DNA from: Candidatus Flexicrinis proximus
GTDB lineage: Bacteria; Chloroflexota; Anaerolineae; Aggregatilineales; Phototrophicaceae
Length of the DNA stretch: 64,000 nt
Assembly (NCBI GenBank): GCA_016712885.1
Contig: JADJQF010000002.1
Coordinates: 682,001 to 746,000 of the forward strand
Reading direction: 5' to 3'
Below, one piece after another: positions 52,386 to 60,939 of the stretch. Numbering within the stretch: position 1 is the stretch's first letter; every line of letters starts with the position of its first letter. A model generated the notes under the pieces. It did not search any database, had not been told where the DNA came from, and was given only the letters and a program-made list of their open reading frames with translations. The position numbers were made by a program, and so were the translations under genes.

Positions 52386-53675
52386 GTGACGTTTGGGCAG
52401 TCATCACCCCTTGTCCCGCATGCGAAGACTGCTCCTCGCATCCCGTACCCCCAACTCAGAACAACCAGTTCCACATGGCCGGCCCTGTTCGTAATCATGC
52501 TCCTGTGTGCGGCCTGTGAGCCGAGCCGCATCGAAACGACCCCAACGCCGGTGCCGGTACTTGAAACCGTGTGGGGGGCCCCCACAGCGGTCACCTGGGC
52601 ACCTTCGTTTGACACGCCCGCCCTGGCGGTCGATGGTTTGAAGACGCTTGTCGGCGCCTTCGAATTGATCAACGACACCCCGACACTCGTGATTTATCGG
52701 GACGGCGTTCGATCACGCTCCAATATTACTGCGGTTAACCCCTATGAACTCGCGCTGTTCGCCGCCACTGATCTCGGTTCACTCGCATTCTGGCTGGACA
52801 CCGACAGCGGGGGACTGCAAAGACTCTATGCTGCGCGGCTAAACGATGTCGCATACTCAGAGCGAGGCGCGATACAGATCTCCTCAGGCGCTGTAACGCG
52901 CTACGCTGCGGCGGCCATGCCTGATAACAGTTATTGGGCGGTCTGGAGCGCGCCTGCCAGCGGCGAATCTACTCTGGTCGGGAGCCGTCTGGATTCACTC
53001 GGTCGTCCCAGAAGCGCCCAGACCTTGCGTTCTGATTCCGACTATCCCGCTTTAGCGGTGACCAACAACGGCGGCGCGCTGCTCTATTGGCTTGATGGGG
53101 AACGCCTCAATCTGTTTGGAGGCGAAATCACCGATTCCGGTCTGACCCGCGTCGGTGAAATCCCCTCAGGCTCCTGGACGCGAACAATAACGGATCAACT
53201 TCTGCGGCTAGAAGTTGGGATCGACAACACGCATGCATACGTGTTCTGGCAGGTTCGGAGCGGACTCGGCTTGACCGAGGTCTGGATGAAGTCCACGACT
53301 CTCTCGAACGAGGAGTCGATCCCTGTCGTGCGCCTTGCCGTCACCCGCCTGTCTGAGCGCGTTCAAACCGGCTTCAACCACGGCACCGCCTTCTCCGCTA
53401 TGCAGAATCTGGAGGGTCAGCGTGTCACATGGCTGCAACCTGCTTCGGGGCAAAACGAGACGCTCCCGGCATCCGGTATGATAGACAGTCACTTGACCAT
53501 CATCTACTTTCAGGCCGGTCGCATCGTGGGAAGTCAGACGGTCGCGGCACTTGACGGGGAGTTGATTGCACCGCCCCGTGTCGCCACAGACGACAACCGC
53601 GATCTGGTAGTGGCATGGTGGATGCCCGACAACACGGCAGAATCCGTCCTCTACCTGGTCGACTCCCGCCCCTAA
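52386..53675 (+). CDS. Lipoprotein of unknown function, beta-propeller-like
   Basis: This 429-residue protein from a GTG at 52386 has a 34-residue leader before a hydrophobic stretch (LFVIMLLCAAC) ending in the lipobox LCAAC, with mature CEPSRIETTPTPVPVL. The exact start is uncertain. The body has repeated beta motifs of the kind ALFAATDLGSLAFWLDTDSG, YWAVWSAPASGESTLVGSRL, and FWQVRSGLGLTEVWMKST, consistent with a six- or seven-blade propeller. There are no enzymatic motifs. Its stop overlaps that of the convergent glycosyltransferase gene by 4 nt. Confidence 0.7.
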   Translation: MTFGQSSPLVPHAKTAPRIPYPQLRTTSSTWPALFVIMLLCAACEPSRIETTPTPVPVLETVWGAPTAVTWAPSFDTPALAVDGLKTLVGAFELINDTPTLVIYRDGVRSRSNITAVNPYELALFAATDLGSLAFWLDTDSGGLQRLYAARLNDVAYSERGAIQISSGAVTRYAAAAMPDNSYWAVWSAPASGESTLVGSRLDSLGRPRSAQTLRSDSDYPALAVTNNGGALLYWLDGERLNLFGGEITDSGLTRVGEIPSGSWTRTITDQLLRLEVGIDNTHAYVFWQVRSGLGLTEVWMKSTTLSNEESIPVVRLAVTRLSERVQTGFNHGTAFSAMQNLEGQRVTWLQPASGQNETLPASGMIDSHLTIIYFQAGRIVGSQTVAALDGELIAPPRVATDDNRDLVVAWWMPDNTAESVLYLVDSRP

Positions 53676-54922
53676 CGTCTTCCAGCGACAGCCTCGGCTA
53701 GGTGATCGGCCAGCTCTGCGGCGCGGTCGTTCAGGACAAAGTGCGCCTTATACCGCTGATAGCCGGCTTCTCCCAGGGTCTGTGCGTGCTCGCGGTCGTT
53801 CAGTAGTCGCATTAGGCGGTCGGCGTACGCTTCGCTGTCGAATGGGTTGACCACGTAGCCGGTGACGCCATCGATAACCGCTTCCGGCGATCCGCCGAGG
53901 TAGCTCGTCACCACAGGTTTCCGGCAAACCATGGCTTCCAGGTTGATCCCGCTCATCGAGTCAAGACACACTGACGGCGTAGTTATCACGTCGGCGGCGC
54001 GATAGGCAGCCGCAAGCTCTGCACCCTCCAGCCATCCACCCGTCACGATATTGGACTGCAGATCGGCAAACTCGGGTTTCATGACCCCTTGCTGCTCCAG
54101 CGTACTGCGCGTCAGGAGCAGAAGGCGAACCTCAGGGATCTTCTCGCGTACCCGTCGTAAGGCGTTCAGAACCTGAACGCTTCCCTTATGGATGCTCAGG
54201 CGTCCGGCAAATACGATCACCGGCTTCCCGGCCAGACCCAGGCGCGATTTCAGGCGCTGAAGATCATCCGGCCCGGCTTGCCAGCGCGCCTCAGCGATTC
54301 CCGGATAGATCACACGCGGGACGGGGATCCCATTGACCGTAAGCGCGGTCTGTAGCGCCTTACTGGTAGCTACCAGCGTGGTCGCATGCTGTTTGAGGAC
54401 ATGCCGGATGCGCGGGTTGCGAAACGGGTTATAGCGAAATCGAGCAAATCTGAGGTTGTAGAAACGGGGCAACCGCATCGCGTCGGCCGTATACGTGTCT
54501 GGCGAAGGGCTGACGAAATGCGTCAGCTTCCCGTACGCCACCGACATGACATCCTGAAAATAGGCCAAGGACGGGATTCTGCGACGATGCGCCAGAGTCA
54601 GGCTGTGATACGTGAGCGCGTTATGCACGTTGAACGCAGCGATCACATCCGGTCGAACCTGTTCGTAAACCTTGGCCACCTGCTTCGCGACGCCGGGGTG
54701 ATACAGCGTAAAGTAAGCATGCGTCCGAACGGGCCAGCGCGCATGGATGTGTGTTGTGGGAATGCCGTCTCGCGTCTCACCGAAGGGGTTTCCGGAAGTT
54801 CCCGACAGAATATGAACGTCATGCCCCAGATCGCGCAGACCGAGTGCAAAGCTCCACGCCACCTTCTCGGCGCCCCCGGCATTCTCCGGCGGAATGCGGT
54901 CGCTAAGAACGAGAATCTTCAT
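53672..54922 (-). CDS. GT4-family glycosyltransferase
   Basis: This 416-residue enzyme is a typical GT-B retaining glycosyltransferase. The N-terminal Rossmann half (MKILVLSDRIPPENAGGAEK) precedes the C-terminal half with VIFAGRLSIHKGSVQVLNAL, TGGWLEGAELAAAYRAADVI, CLDSMSGINLEAMVCRKPVV (E-x7-E-like nucleotide-sugar site) and GSPEAVIDGVTGYVVNPFDS. It should add a sugar to a lipid-linked or surface glycan. The next gene upstream (54925-56028) is a second GT4 enzyme, 2 nt apart, so the pair probably acts on the same glycan. Confidence 0.92.
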   Translation of the reverse strand: MKILVLSDRIPPENAGGAEKVAWSFALGLRDLGHDVHILSGTSGNPFGETRDGIPTTHIHARWPVRTHAYFTLYHPGVAKQVAKVYEQVRPDVIAAFNVHNALTYHSLTLAHRRRIPSLAYFQDVMSVAYGKLTHFVSPSPDTYTADAMRLPRFYNLRFARFRYNPFRNPRIRHVLKQHATTLVATSKALQTALTVNGIPVPRVIYPGIAEARWQAGPDDLQRLKSRLGLAGKPVIVFAGRLSIHKGSVQVLNALRRVREKIPEVRLLLLTRSTLEQQGVMKPEFADLQSNIVTGGWLEGAELAAAYRAADVITTPSVCLDSMSGINLEAMVCRKPVVTSYLGGSPEAVIDGVTGYVVNPFDSEAYADRLMRLLNDREHAQTLGEAGYQRYKAHFVLNDRAAELADHLAEAVAGRR

Positions 54923-54924
54923 AT

Positions 54925-56028
54925 TCAGGGCTTCAATCTGGCTTCATACAGGTCAATGTACTGGTGCGCCACCGATCTCCAGGTCATGTGTTCGGCCTTC
55001 TCGCGATTCGCGCGGCCCATCTTTTTGCGCAGGTCGTCATCGTTGAGCACACGCAGAATTGCAGCCGGCAGCTCTGCATCGACCCGCCCCTGCGAGACCA
55101 GCAGTCCCGTCTCACCCTCGTCAATTGCATCCGACGCGCCACATTCGCGGGTGCCAATAGCGGGTACGCCAAATGCCCCCGCTTCGAGATAAATCAAACC
55201 GAACCCCTCGAAACGCCATCCTGCATTCATTGACGGGACAACCAGGATATCGGCGGTCTTGTACCACCTGAGCAAATCATCGCGGTCAACGTGGCCCATG
55301 ATGCGCACCACATCTGAAATCCCCAGATCGCTGATTTCCGTTCGGAGGGCCTCCACATAGGCAGGCTCCGACTTTAGCGAACCGGCGACTATGCAGGTGG
55401 CTGTCGGGTGTTGGCTGTGGACTTGTTTCATCGCCCGGACGAGGTGGGCTGTGCCTTTGCGTTCCTTTACTGCTCCTACAAATAGAACAACCGGGCCGGC
55501 CTTCGGAAACGGTTCCAAACCCGCAGCGGATGCAGCCAACCCCTCGGCATCGACCCCGTTTCGTATAACGACCGAAGCCGAGCGCGGGGCCGCCCTCGCC
55601 AGAACCGTCTGCGTGTAGCGGCTGATACACACAGTCGATGAACGCTCGAATGCCCATCTGTAAAGCCTGCCGACTGGAAAGCCGCGCATCAGCGGCAGTG
55701 CCGCATACGTGCCAGCCGCGGTCATAATGTGCGGGCGTGTGCCTGCTGTTAGTACACCGAGCGGCGCAAACGGTTCCACCAGGGTGTGGATCACGTCGCA
55801 TTCCGCTAAGGCTCGCCGAACCTGCGGCAGGCTGCGCAGTTGGCGTGCCAAAATCCCGCGCTTCGAGAGTGCCAATCGCGGTAGTATCGGGAAGTCGGCA
55901 TCTGTGCCTTCCGCAGCGACTATCCGCGTATTTACCCCTAACTGACGCAGCGCCGAAACAATACTCACCGACATCTGAGCCCAACCATTGCTTGAGTCCA
56001 TCTCGGCGGCGATTACGCCAACGTTCAT
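54925..56028 (-). CDS. GT4-family glycosyltransferase
   Basis: This protein has 367 residues from the ATG at 56028, with AGAGGACAG upstream; a longer frame starting at 56052 is not needed. The N-terminal half is MNVGVIAAEMDSSNGWAQMS. The nucleotide-sugar-binding half contains VVLFVGAVKERKGTAHLVRA, MGHVDRDDLLRWYKTADILV, FGLIYLEAGAFGVPAIGTRE (E-x7-E type) and GETGLLVSQGRVDAELPAAI. The family transfers sugars from UDP- or GDP-donors. It precedes the second GT4 gene by 2 nt. Donor and acceptor are unknown. Confidence 0.92.
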   Translation of the reverse strand: MNVGVIAAEMDSSNGWAQMSVSIVSALRQLGVNTRIVAAEGTDADFPILPRLALSKRGILARQLRSLPQVRRALAECDVIHTLVEPFAPLGVLTAGTRPHIMTAAGTYAALPLMRGFPVGRLYRWAFERSSTVCISRYTQTVLARAAPRSASVVIRNGVDAEGLAASAAGLEPFPKAGPVVLFVGAVKERKGTAHLVRAMKQVHSQHPTATCIVAGSLKSEPAYVEALRTEISDLGISDVVRIMGHVDRDDLLRWYKTADILVVPSMNAGWRFEGFGLIYLEAGAFGVPAIGTRECGASDAIDEGETGLLVSQGRVDAELPAAILRVLNDDDLRKKMGRANREKAEHMTWRSVAHQYIDLYEARLKP

Positions 56029-56173
56029 ATCTGTCCTCTGTTTACCCGGCATTATAGCCCCGCGGTGTGTAAAAAGTGCATCAGAAAACCAGGGCAGGGC
56101 TTTACGTTATGCCAAAGTTGGTGTATCAAAGAAGGAGATCATTCTCTCTACATTGTAGCGTTTAGGGACGGCA

Positions 56174-56488
56174 ATGCCCCTGTATACCTACCGCCGTGAA
56201 GACGGCACGACATTTGAGATTCGCCAATCGTTCAGCGATGCTGCCCTGATGCAGGATCCGATCAGCGGCCAGAAGGTCAGCCGGGTTGTTCAAAACACGG
56301 GTGTGATCTTCAAGGGTTCCGGATTCTACAAGAATGACAACAAGAGTTCGGCGAAGTCGAACGGTTCAACGACATCCAGAGAAAGCAAGGAAAGCGAGTC
56401 TGCAAAGCCTGTCGAGACGGCAAAAACCGCCGAAACGCCTGCTGCTTCTGCGTCCGCCCCAGCCCCGTCACCCGCAGCAGCGGACTAG
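56174..56488 (+). CDS. FmdB-like protein lacking the zinc-ribbon cysteines
   Basis: This 104-residue protein keeps the FmdB family plan: MPLYTYRREDGTTFEIRQSF, then PISGQKVSRVVQNTGVIFKG and SGFYKNDNK, followed by a Ser/Ala/Pro-rich tail (about 45 residues). The four zinc-ligand cysteines normally found in this N-terminal ribbon are absent: the first pair is replaced by REDG, and the second by the PISGQ region. It may be a stable metal-free variant. FmdB proteins were once named as regulators; the function is unproven. Confidence 0.75.
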   Translation: MPLYTYRREDGTTFEIRQSFSDAALMQDPISGQKVSRVVQNTGVIFKGSGFYKNDNKSSAKSNGSTTSRESKESESAKPVETAKTAETPAASASAPAPSPAAAD

Positions 56489-56514
56489 CCTCACAGCATC
56501 CCAGTCTGCACATG

Positions 56515-56542
56515 AAAACAGCTGCGACGTCGCAGCTGTTTT
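56515..56542. terminator. 28-bp perfect palindrome, probable bidirectional terminator
   Basis: AAAACAGCTGCGAC is directly followed by its exact reverse complement, 26 nt after the FmdB-like stop. The arms provide TTTT on either strand. It serves the plus-strand gene and could also protect against readthrough from 56673 on the minus strand. Confidence 0.7.
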
Positions 56543-56672
56543 GGCTTACCGATACAAGTCCGTAGCTGAGCGTTTCGTCAGAACTCCACCTCAAACGTCG
56601 GTAGGAGTGTGCACTCGTGCGCCTCGCGGTGGTATGGAGGCGCTGCCTCCACAAACCGGATGCAAACCGCCT

Positions 56673-56984
56673 CTAAAGTTGGAATTCGCCGGATGTTCGC
56701 AGCACTTTCTGGCTGTAATTCGTAACGCATTCGAGCAGTTTCTCCTGAAGCCGCTGCCATTCCGCGCTGTTCAGGATCAGTCGCATCGACGCAAGGTTCT
56801 CGGTGAGCCCTTCCGCCATAATTTGCGGCGTACTTCCATCGCGCGTGTATGTCGTCAGCCACAATCCGATCAGCTCGACGCCGAGGCGGTTCAAACCCGG
56901 CCCCCACTCGCGCACCACGAACTCAAAGTATTCCTGCTGCTGCTCCTGCTTGATGTCCCACTTCATCAGCAGTTTGACGCTCAT
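56673..56984 (-). CDS. Small conserved-looking protein, NIPSNAP/ABM-like size
   Basis: This 103-residue protein starts at an ATG at 56984. It is a probable alpha/beta ferredoxin-like single domain: SVKLLMKWDIKQEQQQEYFE, FVVREWGPGLNRLGVELIGL and the C-terminal NSAEWQRLQEKLLECVTNYS. The strand-helix-strand beginning with a WD-I pattern resembles NIPSNAP-type domains, but no catalytic residues are visible. It lies 13 nt downstream of the metallo-hydrolase gene, so the two are probably one transcript. Confidence 0.65.
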   Translation of the reverse strand: MSVKLLMKWDIKQEQQQEYFEFVVREWGPGLNRLGVELIGLWLTTYTRDGSTPQIMAEGLTENLASMRLILNSAEWQRLQEKLLECVTNYSQKVLRTSGEFQL

Positions 56985-56997
56985 AGAATCCCGTCCT

Positions 56998-57645
56998 TCA
57001 TCCAGCGCCGCTTGACTGCGGGCGGAGTAAGATCACTTGCGGCTGTTCCGGCACATTTCCAACCGTCACCTTCAGTATATCTTCTTCCTGAACCCGGCTC
57101 ACGCCCATTTCCTTCAGGAATTTGTCGACCGGGTCGAGCAGGACCGTCAGTTCCGGGAGCATATAGTGCATTGGAACAATGTAGTTCGGCTCAATCAGCG
57201 CTATAACCTCGGCCGCGGTGCTTGCGCGCAGGCTGCTACCGCCGCCAACCGGAACCAATACCACGTTGACTGTCCCCAGCGCTTCAATCAGCGACTGATC
57301 GGGTACATGCGCGAGGTCGCCCAGATGCAGCACCGATAAGGCGCCGTATTGAATCAGGTAACCCACATTGCGGTGTGAGCGTTCTTCATCGACCGAATGC
57401 ATTGACAGGCCGGTAATGAATACCCCCCCGATTTCATATTCGCCAGGTCCACGCAGGATCGAATTTGCCGGCTTCACCGCGTCAATATAAGCGTGGCCCG
57501 GCCGGTCATGGCTAACCGTGACGACATCCCCTTTCAGCTTCAGCGGGGGCAGACCTAGTTCAGGGCTGTAGGGGTCGGTGACAATCGAGATACTGCCTCG
57601 CTCGGCGAGTCGGAAACATGAGTGTCCGTACCAGGTAATGTCCAC
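56998..57645 (-). CDS. MBL-fold metallo-hydrolase (UPF0173-like)
   Basis: The protein has 215 residues from a GTG at 57645 with GAAGGA 7 nt upstream. The N-terminus MDITWYGHSCFRL is the classic start of this group. Metal-binding features include SHDRPGHAYI in place of the usual HxHxDH (His and Asp retained), HLGDLAHVP and PMHYM. The HxHxDH motif is not exact, and catalysis is unproven. Related proteins are annotated as metal-dependent hydrolases of unknown substrate. It is the first gene of a two-gene unit with the 103-residue protein. Confidence 0.82.
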   Translation of the reverse strand: MDITWYGHSCFRLAERGSISIVTDPYSPELGLPPLKLKGDVVTVSHDRPGHAYIDAVKPANSILRGPGEYEIGGVFITGLSMHSVDEERSHRNVGYLIQYGALSVLHLGDLAHVPDQSLIEALGTVNVVLVPVGGGSSLRASTAAEVIALIEPNYIVPMHYMLPELTVLLDPVDKFLKEMGVSRVQEEDILKVTVGNVPEQPQVILLRPQSSGAG

Positions 57646-57711
57646 AGGTATTCCTTCACTAGCAAAAAGACTTCCCTCAATTTTAGCACAAAATAGCGAT
57701 GGATGCGCGGG

Positions 57712-60009
57712 TCAAGGCGCTGGAATCAGAACCGGACTCGCGCCAATCGCTCCGGCAATCCATCCCTCCTCGTCGAAGGCTGTTCGCACGCGCCACCAGC
57801 GAACGCCTCCCGCATCGGTTGGACCCGCGATGATTCGCACGTTTTCACCGTTGCCCACGTAGCGGATTACGTTCTCCGCGATGACCGGCTGTGTTCGCAG
57901 ATTTAGGCCTCCGGTCGTACTACTCACTTGAAGCTGCTGGCCGGGGCTGTATTCGCTGTCCTCGACAACCCCTTCCGGGATCGGCGCAATGCCACCCGCC
58001 GGCGGCAGGTTCCCCTGCACCCAGTTAACCGCCGCAAGACCGCCTATGCTTCCCGATATATTTCGGACTTCGCCGCTAACCGAGGCAAGAAACGACTCGC
58101 CATTGCTCGTACGCACAAATACCGTGTCGCGCGATGGGTTCCACTTCACCTCGACCGGCGGCGTGCTGCCGATCGTCTCCGTAAGCGGAGTGCCATTCTC
58201 GTCAATGATCGCCACCGGGGTGCCCTCGCCATTCGCGCTCCCAAGCGCAAGCATGCGCCCCCCAGACATCACTGCGTTCTGGGCCCAAAATCCCACAACC
58301 TGACCGACAACAGCACAAGACAGCGGTTCAATCGTCCCCAGTTCCACCGCCCCTGCGAAATCGCGTCCGCTCACCACGACCCGCTGCCCATCCGGGGTCC
58401 AATCGCCGAATTCATATTTACATACCGTACCGCGGGTCTTTTTGTAGTTCTCATCGAAGGTGCGCGGCAGCACAATCAATCCGTCGCGCCCGTAATTGCC
58501 CATAAACAGCCGCGCCAAAATCCGGTCGCTGGTGGGCGACCAGACTACGCTTTTTGCATACCAACCAGCGTCCACATACGGATCTTCGGACGCATTCACA
58601 TAATCCGTGCAGTTGGCGGTCCCAGGCCGGCAGTTGTGCATGACCTGTACCGGCGCGCTTACGCCCACTTCCCACCACCACACGCCATCGTTCGCATCCC
58701 GCCGGTTGATATTGTCAATCACAAACGCCAGATAGCGCCCGTCTGGAGACCAGGCCGCATCGGTTACCAGGCGGTCGTTATTCGCGCGACTTTCCACAGG
58801 AAAACCCGTAAACGGCGCGGGCAATCCTATGGCCTGTCCATTGACAACAACTGTCATTTGGCCGAGCGCATCGGTAATCGCGTAGTCGTTGGGACGCGCC
58901 GGGTTTCTCACGAATAACGTTGGATTGCTGACGCTTCCGGGCAGCGAGAACGTCGTGCCGCCGCCCGCGCCAATCGCGAAAGCACGCGACGGAACGTCCA
59001 TCACGCTGACGCTCTGAATCTCCGCAAGTGAGATCGTCGGCAAAGCTGTAATCGGGGGGACCGTGGGTTGAATTTGGGTTGCGGTCGGCAGGAAGGCCTC
59101 GACCGTGGCGTCTCCTGGCACCGTCGTTTCAGTCGGCAGCGCCTGCGCCGGGGTCGGATCGCGGGGGGCAAGCGTGATGATCACCGGAGCGACGTCGATC
59201 GTTGGGCCGGGTTCCAGCGATACCGTGGGCGTTGGCGACCCGGTCGGGAACGGCGTCCAGGTGGGCGCTTCCGTCGTGAAGAACGGGTCAATTGACGCAG
59301 TTGCGCTCGGTCGGAAAGTTGGCGTCGTGCTGGGTGGGCCAACCGTCAGGCTTGCGGTGACGCTCGGCGTAGAAGTCGTCGTCGCCGAAGAGGTGATTGT
59401 CGGGGCCGTCGTTGCGCTCGACGTTGAAGATGGGCGCGGCGTCAGGGTCGAACTCGGCGTGAAAGTTGCTGAGGGTGTGAAGGTGTCCGTCGGAGCCGGG
59501 GTAAATGTATGTGTCGGGGTCGGTGACAGCGATGGTGTGGTTGTTGCGGTGGACGTCGGTGTCGGCGAAAGCGTAGGCGTTCGGGTTGCTGTCGGTTCAA
59601 GCCGGGGCAGTGGTGTATTGCTCGGGCGAACTGTAGCCGTCGGCGTAGGCGTCGCGCTTGGCGTCCGGCTCGCGGTAAAGGTCGGTGATGGAGTAGGAGT
59701 GCCCGTATGGGTTGCCGTGACGGAAGCGGTCGGCGTTGCCGTTGCCGTGAAAGTCGGCGATGCACTCGACGTCGCGGTGCCGGTCTCGCTTGGGCGGGTA
59801 GTCGGCGAAGCCGTTGGCGCCCGTGTATCCGTCAGCGTGGGCAGCGTGGTACGGGTTGGCACGTCCGCGACAGAAGTTCTGGGGGGCGTAGTGCTGGGGG
59901 TCAGTGTCGGCGCCACCGTCGGCGTCGGCTGCGGGATGCCCACCTCGGCACATGATGCCAGGATCAGTGTGCAGCAGATCAGCACGGCCGTTCGCACGCC
60001 AGAATACAC
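57712..60009 (-). CDS. Large Thr/Pro-rich surface lipoprotein with propeller and SH3 domain
   Basis: The GTG at 60009 with GAGGGGG 6 nt upstream is preferred over the TTG at 60024. It gives 765 residues. The signal RTAVLICCTLILASC ends in lipobox LASC, followed by about 300 residues of TPTxTPTxS repeats. The propeller-like region (about 370-690) contains DGVWWWEVGV, QVMHNCRPGTANCTD and FGDWTPDGQRVVVSGRDF, closely matching the secreted protein at 26166-27335. A C-terminal SH3 domain (LNLRTQPVIAENVIRYVGNG) ends the protein. It is probably attached to the membrane and reaches through the wall. Confidence 0.82.
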   Translation of the reverse strand: MYSGVRTAVLICCTLILASCAEVGIPQPTPTVAPTLTPSTTPPRTSVADVPTRTTLPTLTDTRAPTASPTTRPSETGTATSSASPTFTATATPTASVTATHTGTPTPSPTFTASRTPSATPTPTATVRPSNTPLPRLEPTATRTPTLSPTPTSTATTTPSLSPTPTHTFTPAPTDTFTPSATFTPSSTLTPRPSSTSSATTAPTITSSATTTSTPSVTASLTVGPPSTTPTFRPSATASIDPFFTTEAPTWTPFPTGSPTPTVSLEPGPTIDVAPVIITLAPRDPTPAQALPTETTVPGDATVEAFLPTATQIQPTVPPITALPTISLAEIQSVSVMDVPSRAFAIGAGGGTTFSLPGSVSNPTLFVRNPARPNDYAITDALGQMTVVVNGQAIGLPAPFTGFPVESRANNDRLVTDAAWSPDGRYLAFVIDNINRRDANDGVWWWEVGVSAPVQVMHNCRPGTANCTDYVNASEDPYVDAGWYAKSVVWSPTSDRILARLFMGNYGRDGLIVLPRTFDENYKKTRGTVCKYEFGDWTPDGQRVVVSGRDFAGAVELGTIEPLSCAVVGQVVGFWAQNAVMSGGRMLALGSANGEGTPVAIIDENGTPLTETIGSTPPVEVKWNPSRDTVFVRTSNGESFLASVSGEVRNISGSIGGLAAVNWVQGNLPPAGGIAPIPEGVVEDSEYSPGQQLQVSSTTGGLNLRTQPVIAENVIRYVGNGENVRIIAGPTDAGGVRWWRVRTAFDEEGWIAGAIGASPVLIPAP
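59240..59930 (-). repeat. Long degenerate Thr-Pro-Thr coding repeat
   Basis: The lipoprotein spacer is built from short, imperfect units of G/T/C-rich sequence encoding TPTxT. Units vary, as in the 42060-42475 repeat, so this is a protein linker. Confidence 0.85.
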
Positions 60010-60073
60010 GCAATACCCCCTCAATACTCCTTATAAGTATACCTGATGACAGCGTCCTGTAGGCACGCAAGCC

Positions 60074-60856
60074 CTACGCCGGAGGTACGTCAACCTTACG
60101 CCCTGCAAGGAGGATCAGCACGCCTGCCAGCGCGAACAGGGCATCGAGCCATTGATCGACCCGCAAACCGCCGGAATAGGTGGTCGGATCTCCCCGCACA
60201 AAGCCCAGAAAGAAGCTGACGGTCATCACCAAGACCAGGGATACGCCAGCGCGCCGCTCTCCACCAACCCCCACAGCCGTGCCAAGCGTGACGAGCACGA
60301 GGGAAAACGCCGAAAGCACTATGCCTATGGGCTGTACAGCGTAACGTGGCGCAAAAGCCAGGTAATCCCCGCTCGCTTCCCAGACCAGAAACGAGGGATA
60401 GTCGGCCAGGTTGTCGACCTCAGCGCCATAGGCGCAGCCGGCCGCTGCGCAGCCCCACCACGCCGCGAATGCGAATATCGGGAGCGCAAAACTCGCCGCG
60501 TTTAACCACAACCGTCGATCCAGATTGAACCAGCGGGCGGCTAGCGTGCTTCCCATCCCTGCTCCGAAAATCGCACCGTGTGCATTCAGCCCTCCTGACG
60601 CGATCGACAGGATCTCGCCGGGATTGGCCGAAAAGTGTGGCCAATTGAGCGCAACATGCTCCATCCGGGCAAATACGAGCGCGAACGCCAGAGACACAAG
60701 CGCCAGATCGACAAGTCGCGCCGGGCGGCGCGCCTCCCGCGCCTGCCAGACAAGCAGGGAAACACACGCCAGAAACGCGGCGCCCAGCAATGTCATAAAC
60801 GTGGGAAGCGTCCACCACAAAAGAGTTGCGCGCGGGCCATCAAGTCCGATGAGCAT
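60074..60856 (-). CDS. Divergent Lgt-like (prolipoprotein diacylglyceryl transferase) membrane protein
   Basis: The ATG at 60856 gives 260 residues and seven helices. The order of landmarks follows Lgt: LVFARMEHVALNWPHF, SGGLNAHGAIFGAGMG (HG motif), then WWGCAAAGCAYGAEVDN at the signature position and a late FVRGDP. In true Lgt the signature contains an essential Arg (GR-x-GC/N-F); here it is Trp. The later PRYAVQPIG is in the place of PR-x-P-x-Q. It therefore looks like a related protein that may have lost diacylglyceryl transferase activity, or changed it. It is divergent from the kinase gene. Confidence 0.75.
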   Translation of the reverse strand: MLIGLDGPRATLLWWTLPTFMTLLGAAFLACVSLLVWQAREARRPARLVDLALVSLAFALVFARMEHVALNWPHFSANPGEILSIASGGLNAHGAIFGAGMGSTLAARWFNLDRRLWLNAASFALPIFAFAAWWGCAAAGCAYGAEVDNLADYPSFLVWEASGDYLAFAPRYAVQPIGIVLSAFSLVLVTLGTAVGVGGERRAGVSLVLVMTVSFFLGFVRGDPTTYSGGLRVDQWLDALFALAGVLILLAGRKVDVPPA

Positions 60857-60939
60857 AAGACTCCAGGAAACTAGGGATATGTTATAGTCTATTCTAGCTT
60901 CACCATCCGCCACATCTGCGCCCACCCCACGAGGTCTCG

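Noticed and set aside
57928..60046. Plus-strand open frames across the Thr/Pro-rich lipoprotein (one very Val/Gly-rich)
   Set aside because: Antisense reading of the Thr-Pro-Thr repeat generates Val/Gly/Ala-rich frames; the minus-strand gene has a signal peptide, SH3 domain and paralogue.
60025..60064. TATACT before the large lipoprotein gene as a promoter
   Set aside because: The -10 match is good, but no -35 was found at a suitable distance.
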